Source of the DNA: Conidiobolus incongruus B7586
Lineage: Eukaryota; Entomophthoromycota; Entomophthoromycetes; Entomophthorales; Conidiobolaceae
DNA length: 15,015 nucleotides
NCBI GenBank assembly: GCA_000697335.1
Contig: JNEM01008520.1
Span: 1-15,015 of the forward strand
Direction: 5' to 3'
Shown here: positions 8,281 through 15,015 of the stretch, piece after piece
How the letters are laid out: the number at the start of each line of letters is the position of its first letter
Position numbering within the stretch: position 1 is the stretch's first letter
Notes under the pieces: generated by a model
Database searches by the model: none
What the model saw: the letters and a program-made list of their open reading frames with translations, nothing else
What the model was told of the DNA's origin: nothing
Position numbers and translations under genes: made by a program

Positions 8281-10600
8281 ATATATTTTTAAATACATTG
8301 GAGTTTTTATCGCTCGCTTTTTTTTCTATATTATTAGTTTTAATATACCAATGATAATTATTGCATGAGGCAATTTTATATATATTTACAGTCCATACAT
8401 TGTAGCATTATATTATATAATATATTAAAATTATATCTTAACCGCTATTAAGAAAATTAATTATAATCAAATTACTAAAATAATTTTATTTTCATCTTCA
8501 AAATGTGAATTGAATATATTTGAAAATTGATTATCAAAAAATAAGTTACTATTCCAAAAATTTATAAAATGTGTATATTAAAAATAAATTTTATTATTCT
8601 AATCATTATATCATTTACAAAAATAAGTAAATTCTATAAAAGTAATATTTTGTTTAATTATTTATAACTTTTTGCTATATTTTTAGTAAATTATGAATAC
8701 CAAAATTATTACTTTGTTTAATAATTAAATCTTTCGTTTTATAATAATAATTATATATATTTATTGGATTTTGGATTTATATAGACATTTTTGAAACTAC
8801 CTTAAATAATTATATTAGATGATTATATTATTTGATATTTGTTTTTTACTTAGGAATCCATGATTTCTTTAGCTTTATTTATTTTAAAAATAAGATATTT
8901 AATTTATTTAAATATTAGAATATATAGAAGACAATAATCAAAAATAATCTTATGTATAGTTATATGTAAAATTTCTTTTTTGATGGTTTTAATTTATATA
9001 TTGTATAGCAAAACCATATATTATCCTAATAAATTATAATAATTGATATTTATTAATATATAGTTAGTTTATTTATTAAGATTATTTAAAATTTATATTA
9101 TAATATATTATTATTTTTTGCAATTTATAAGTATAATATAAAATAAAGAGATATAAGATTTATTAATTTTAATGATTTAATTTAAAAACAATTCTTTTGG
9201 CTATATTTTAATAAACTCTGTTAAGCAATAATTATTTATTTCTATTCTAACTCTTTGTTAATTACAAAATATCTAACTTATACTCTCTTATTAATATATA
9301 TTAAAGTATTAATATAAATTTTATTTCAGATCTTAGAATCCAATAATTTAGGTAATTCATTAATAAAAATAAAAAGATATTAATCATTATATTTCTTTAT
9401 TTTATTAGTATATAGAAAAATATAAATAGAAATTAGTTATTTAAATTTTGTTGAATTTTGAAAATATCCTTTAGCTCTATCATCATAAATCTAATAATTA
9501 AATTATAGTTTGATATATAATATTATCTAAATATATTGTTTACAAATTATATATAATTTTAAAAAATTTATGATTAAGTTTTTATGATACTAAAATAAAA
9601 AATTTTATAGGTCATTATATGATTTAAATATAGTAAAATATAATATTAAATTATTAAGTAAATATGCTTTAATAAAAAACTATAATATATATATTTATTT
9701 ACACAGCTTAAATAAATTATTCTTATATATACTTTATATTTTATTTATTCTTTAATCATAATATGGTTAAAAAATCAGTAATTAAAAAATCAATATTTTT
9801 ATTAATTAATGAAAGAGCTTAATGGTTTATACTTGTATTTTATTACTATTAATTTAAATTAATTATAATGATAAATATTAAATTTTAATTAAGTTAAAAA
9901 TCTTTAAAAATCATCTATTAATAATTAATTTTATTAATATTTGAATTTTTATTTTAAATTTTTTACTTGTTTAGTTAATATTTTTCGTTAACTGATATAA
10001 CAATAATTAAATATTAAAAATTTCCTATTTCTTTGATAATAGAATAATAAAAATTTAATTATTAATATATTAATATTGGATAATATAAATTTATATATTT
10101 TACAAATAGATATAGATTATTTTTTAATAATTATTTTGATTTATTATATATTTAAGAAAAAATTTTAATTCAAAATTAATGATAGAACTGTGTTCAAAAT
10201 ATTGATGATATATATCCACTTTAACTAATAAAAGATTCTATTTCAACCAATAATATGAAGTTCATTAATTAAAAAGTTATATATACTATTAGATATTGTT
10301 TTGAAAGTTACATTTTATATCTCCAGATTTTGTATAAATTTTATATCGACTATTTACAGTATTAGGTATTATGAAATATTTAGACTGTATAAGTTATATT
10401 TATTAAGATCCTTTTATTAATTTTTTGATAAAAATCTTTTACATTTATTTTTATAATCATATTAAAAAATTATTTTATTATTATAATAGATTAGTTGATT
10501 TCAAATAGCATAACAAGATTTATATATCAAATATTTAATAAACTCATTAATCATGATATACTATTTTCTTCTATACATTTTAATTTTCAAGCATAAATAT
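8281..10600. other. Extremely AT-rich core
   Basis: This is the most AT-rich part of the window. Hand-counted lines give 3 G/C in 60 bases (9841-9900) and 6 in 60 (8581-8640). It is made of short mixed A/T strings rather than long homopolymers; an early T8 run at about 8318 is among the longest. No open frame of note, tandem unit or fold was found. Such cores in fungi can be decayed repeats, origins or centromere-type DNA, but nothing here decides between these. Confidence 0.55.
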
Positions 10601-12779
10601 TACTATACTAAAATACATCGTCACGAAAATCATTTTATTGACAAGGATAGCAATAAATAATCTGGTCAAAGTGCGTATAATTCAACTTCTTGAAAGGATT
10701 TTTAGTCAAGAACACTAATCCTAAGTTTAAAGTAATATCTAATTAAAGAAACAATATTTAATACCCTCCCTTTTACCCAATATAGTCGCCAAAATACTAA
10801 AATCAGGATTTAATATATGAATGGCTAATAATAATTTATTTTTACAAAGAATCTAAATTCACTTCCCATGTTTGGTTTATATTTTGCTTGACCAAATCCT
10901 TAGATTTCAAATATGGTAAAAATTATTTTAATTAATTTAGCTCCTTAAATTGATTATATTAAATTACAACCATAATTACAAATTAGTGCCATTATTTCAT
11001 GTGTTAGTTGAAAATTGAAAAAGGTTATTCAATAATTATTATAAAATTTCATAATCGTATGGAGCTACTATTATGTGTTATTTGTATTAATCTTATCAGT
11101 AAACATTTTAATTATTTTATTTTAAATGATTAAACCAATGATATAATATTTCTCGATTTAAAATTTCCAAAGAATTATTATTATTTTAGTTACATTCCGT
11201 CGTACTAAGGATTTATATTATTTAGCTTAGGACTGTTAATTTATACCAAACTCTTTGATTTTAAACACTAATTAAATGTCCAATTATTGGATATATAATA
11301 TAATTAATATAGCATTGGGACAAGTAACTAATATTCAAAATCATTTTGCCTAATCATAAGGTTTACCCTTTTTCTTTTATTGATATTATGCTAATTTTCT
11401 ACAAAATTCCTAAGTACAAATGACAAACAGAATTATTATATAAACCACTCAAAGGATTTGGTGAAAGGTAATTAAATTAATATATAATAGTAATATAATT
11501 AGAGGTTGTACAAATAATAATATTAATATACCTGAGAGCATGTACCTTTATTATATAAACATCCAATATCCTTTATACAAAACAACTCTTATTATCCTAT
11601 TTAATAATACAAATTGATTTTAATTCTCGTAATATTTTAGAGAAATCATCAGAGGAAAAATATCAATTAACAGTCGGCAATTTTTACTTCTTGCCCAAAT
11701 TACAATCAAAAATTATCTATATTTAGGTTTTTCTGTTATTGAATATTGACTTTGATTATCATTTTTATACAAGTAAAATAGTATAAAATAAACATATTTT
11801 CATAATAAATTCTGTTAATTATTATCAATTTAACTAGAGATAAATTAATCTAATAGATAGTATAACTTTATTAATTGGCGATATTGATTTATTTTTATTT
11901 AACAATTACTATATTTTCCATGATTTGAAAAAATGCTATTATACATTTTCTGTTAAAGTGTTAATATTTAGTTTTCCAATTTATTTATCCAATTGTTCCT
12001 TTGTAACTAGAATTAATTAAAACATTTTATATATAAAACATAAAATTATCATCAGCTAATCTATAAATAAACAATATCTTATTGAGATATTTTGAAATTA
12101 TTTTAATAAAATATTTTTTAGTAATTTTTAAAATTGTCTACTAATCTAAAATAATATAAGTACAAAATTCTCAATTTATAAATATTATTCATGAGATTTA
12201 AGGATACTATTTATATTATTTATTATAGACTTTTTTATTATGGATCGAATTCTATATTAACAAGTTGACACAAATCTCATATATAATATTTTAAAAACAA
12301 TATAAATGAAACTAATTCTATAATCTTATATTGTAATATCCAATTTAAGTTCTATAAATCATAATAATTATTTGATGTAATCTAAATTGGAAATATCAAT
12401 ACAAAATATATTTTGAATGTATAAATGCCAAGAGACTATATATCATTTAATTTTGTTTTATTTTATGCATATATTTTCAAATAATCATTATAAACTTATA
12501 ATTATAAAACAACAATTTTATTAAATTGATCAATACAGGCTGTTCCCTTAGGAAAATAATCATATTCCTAATATAATATATCTATAAAAATATATAAATT
12601 TGAAGTTAATAATCCAAAGGAGAAAATCTCCAAAAGAGTACCAAGTGAAAAGTCAAAAAACAGAAGTACTTTGGGATTTCAAAATCTGAATTTGAAATCA
12701 TTCAACTTTTAATCAGAATTTTATATAATATAAAATAATATATATCCTCACAAGATGTTATATATTATTATATAAATCA

Positions 12780-12801
12780 ATTTCAAATATAGATTTGAAA
12801 T
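12780..12801. repeat. Small inverted repeat
   Basis: ATTTCAAAT and ATTTGAAAT flank ATAG, giving 9-base arms with a 4-base loop. In DNA this AT-rich it may be chance. Confidence 0.3.
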
Positions 12802-14442
12802 ATAAAAACTTCTGAATAAATAAAATAAAATGTTTTAATTTGGAAAAAAAATACCAATTTGTTATTAATTTTTTTCTTTTTTTGTAATTATAACCATGTT
12901 TATTATTTAGCCGAATTTTCAGAATATCATATTGATCATTAGTTTCTTCTATGGAATTATTGTATCATAAGTTAATGGACCAATCAAAAATATGATTACA
13001 TATTCAATTCTTTAATGATCCAATTAACCAATTTATATTTTATACCTTTATATAAAATAATTACACTTTCTTTATTATTTATATATTATAATATTAGAGA
13101 ATATTCTTTATATTATTATTTCATCAATTTAGTTTACTCTAAATTAATTTTGAAAACATTGAATATTATTAGATAATATCAAAGCACAATTATGTCCGAT
13201 ATTATTTTTAACTTAATATCTATAATAAGAAGAAAAATTTTAAATAAAGAATTTTAATTACTTTATAATAATATATTGACTTATATATAATATCTATAAT
13301 ATTTTTTCATCTTATTATGCCTATATAAAATATATAAAATTAATATAAATTGTTTTTGATACCTAAAGAATGATATATTCCCAAAGAAACATCAATATAA
13401 TAGATATAATTTAAATTTTTAAAAACGATTTATTATAATACATTTTATTTGAAAATGTCAGAGTTAACTTGTTATATTATATTCTATTACCCTTTATATT
13501 CATTTAACAAACCCTCATCTAATTACTGACATTCATATTAAATTTATACACAATTAATTTAATTATAATATTTTTTTATTTATTGTGAAGTTATTTGCGA
13601 AAAATTTAGCTAATCCATTATTTTACTAATTTATTACTAACGGATTTGTCTATTTAATTTTATTTGTGGAACTGAGAGAATTTGAAATTAATATAATGAT
13701 AGAAGTTGTCTTTCTATAAAGATTTATTAAATTTGCTTATCATTTTTAATAAAGAATAGTTCTTGTTGCTACTTCCAATAACCTTGTTTAATTTAACTTA
13801 TTTTGAAAGTAATAAAACCTAACTTTATTCTGACTATAGAATCTAGAAAATCAAAGCAACCCAGAGTTTAATAATATGCATAATCTCCTCTAAACAAGAC
13901 TCAATTTAAAAAGTAAGCATTTATTTTATCATTAATTATATAAAGCTAGATATTCAAATCCTCTGCATATAACAAGGTATATTAATTTAAACTTTTATTA
14001 ATTGATCTATTCAAAGGCGACTTAAAATTATTATAGTTATTAAATTATTAATACAAAATATGATTGAATTTTTAATCGCTTGATCAATATTTTTTATATA
14101 AAAAATAAAGAACTGTTTAATATCTAATCTTTCAAACATATTACTGAATTGGAAGAATTTTTTTAAATTTAATTAAAACGGCTAGTTATAGTATATATAT
14201 TTCTCTTAAAATATATAATTCTTTTTATAATAAATTTAAAAATTATTATCCTTTGTTTATTTTTATTCATATGATATAGTGATTAGGAACGGTTTATAAT
14301 TTTAGTATTATTCAAGCTCAACTCTATGTTTTTAAATATATCTATAAACTTATAAAGATCTTGTATTTTTGAATCTAATTGTTAAACATATGTATCAGAA
14401 AGAGAAGTCATGTTCTTGTTAATAGATGATGCTTTGATTAGC

Positions 14443-14464
14443 TGCAACTAGTATTTTAGTTGCA
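14443..14464. repeat. Hairpin-forming inverted repeat followed by a T run
   Basis: TGCAACTA and TAGTTGCA are separated by GTATTT, a perfect 8-base stem, and the stem is followed by TTTTT. The shape resembles an intrinsic terminator, but the window is eukaryotic and no transcript leads into it. It may be chance or part of a small structured RNA. Confidence 0.3.
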
Positions 14465-14590
14465 TTTTTCACAATACAAATACACGTTTTTTTTGATAAT
14501 AAAAATCTCCCTCCTAGCTTAAATACTATTTTTCTGGCATTGGCTTATTTAAGTTAAATCTAACACAGCCTCTTATTCTAATTTGAAAGG

Positions 14591-14650
14591 ATGACTTCCA
14601 ACAATAATAATTCAGATACAACTTTTCACTATCCTGAAACCTGTGGAACT
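14591..14650 (+). other. Possible first coding exon of an unseen gene
   Basis: ATG opens MTSNNNNSDTTFHYPETCGT, a polar Asn/Ser/Thr start typical of fungal proteins. It is followed directly by GTAAAC and, 56 bases later, by CACTAAT...TTTTTTAG (14651-14706). That length equals an intron in the HSF-type gene. The surrounding 100 bases have higher GC than the flanks. Against it, the next segment meets TAG after eight codons (KYINLNIQ), and without splicing the frame ends at TGA 14660-14662. It may be a relic. Confidence 0.2.
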
Positions 14651-14662
14651 GTAAACAATTGA

Positions 14663-15015
14663 GTTTTACAACACTAATATTTTTTAAAATAATTTTAATT
14701 TTTTAGAAATATATTAATTTGAATATCCAATAGTTGAAAAAATAATATTTAAAATTATTTCCATAATACAGAAATTAAAGTTATTAAAAATAGAATTTTA
14801 ACTAAATAATTGAAAATACTTTATAATTAAGTTGAATATAATATTTATTAATTAAAGTATTTAAAATTGTCTTATATAATAAAAGCTTGAAGATAGACTA
14901 TAGAAATAATGATTCAACATTTCTTTCAAAAATAATATTAATAGGAAAAGTTTTAAATATATATAACTATTAATATTGAAATATAAATTTATTCTTTTTA
15001 ATCTTAAAATTTTAT
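14663..15015. other. AT-rich right end
   Basis: Very AT-rich. Apart from the possible intron and short second segment of the candidate at 14591, nothing was recognised. Confidence 0.55.

Larger units (their letters stand above)
10601..14590. other. AT-rich gene desert, right side
   Basis: Slightly higher GC than the preceding core, with small patches near 10600-10800 and 12600-12700. No gene, tRNA or mobile element was recognised. Minor inverted repeats occur (GGAGA-AAA-TCTCC at 12619-12631, and 12780-12801). Confidence 0.6.

Noticed and set aside
27-10706. Shared 13-mer AAAGGATTTTTAG near 27 and near 10693
   Set aside because: The match does not extend. In DNA this AT-rich many 13-base coincidences are expected in 15 kb.

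Overview
The window is very AT-rich eukaryotic DNA holding one well-supported gene. That gene is a split heat-shock-factor (HSF)-type transcription factor on the minus strand at about 5579-6375. It has at least three coding exons separated by 52- and 56-base GT-AG introns with branch-point-like sequences, and ends in TAA. All its glutamine codons are CAA or CAG, which argues for the standard code and against a ciliate code. Small introns, an HSF-type domain, an Asn/Gln/Ser-rich tail and a terminal LTINQLLN motif fit best with a fungus that has an AT-rich, gene-poor genome. I cannot name the lineage from sequence alone.

Layout. Positions 1-215 (+) may be the decayed tail of an amino-acid permease; this is a weak call. 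216-5578 is a gene desert of moderately to very AT-rich DNA with scattered higher-GC patches (about 500-640, 1580-1935, 2540-2930) that have open but unassignable reading frames. 5579-6375 (-) is the HSF-type gene. Just upstream of it on the same strand, 6527-6740 looks like a degenerate, intronless second HSF-type domain. Beyond that, 6773-7237 holds coding-like exons of an unidentified gene with a consensus GTAAGT splice donor and an in-frame stop farther upstream. 7238-15015 is again a desert. Its deepest AT stretch is about 8.3-10.6 kb, where single 60-base lines counted by hand fall to about 5-10% GC, against about 43% in the HSF exon. A possible first exon of another gene starts at 14591 (+).

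The biology worth attention is the cluster at 5.5-7.2 kb. One apparently intact HSF-type factor lacks an obvious trimerisation coiled coil, and one or two HSF-like relics lie beside it, which suggests local duplication and decay. I found no tRNA, rRNA, CRISPR array, intact mobile element or long repeat. Because the DNA is so AT-rich, short open frames occur often by chance, so the weak calls carry low confidence.
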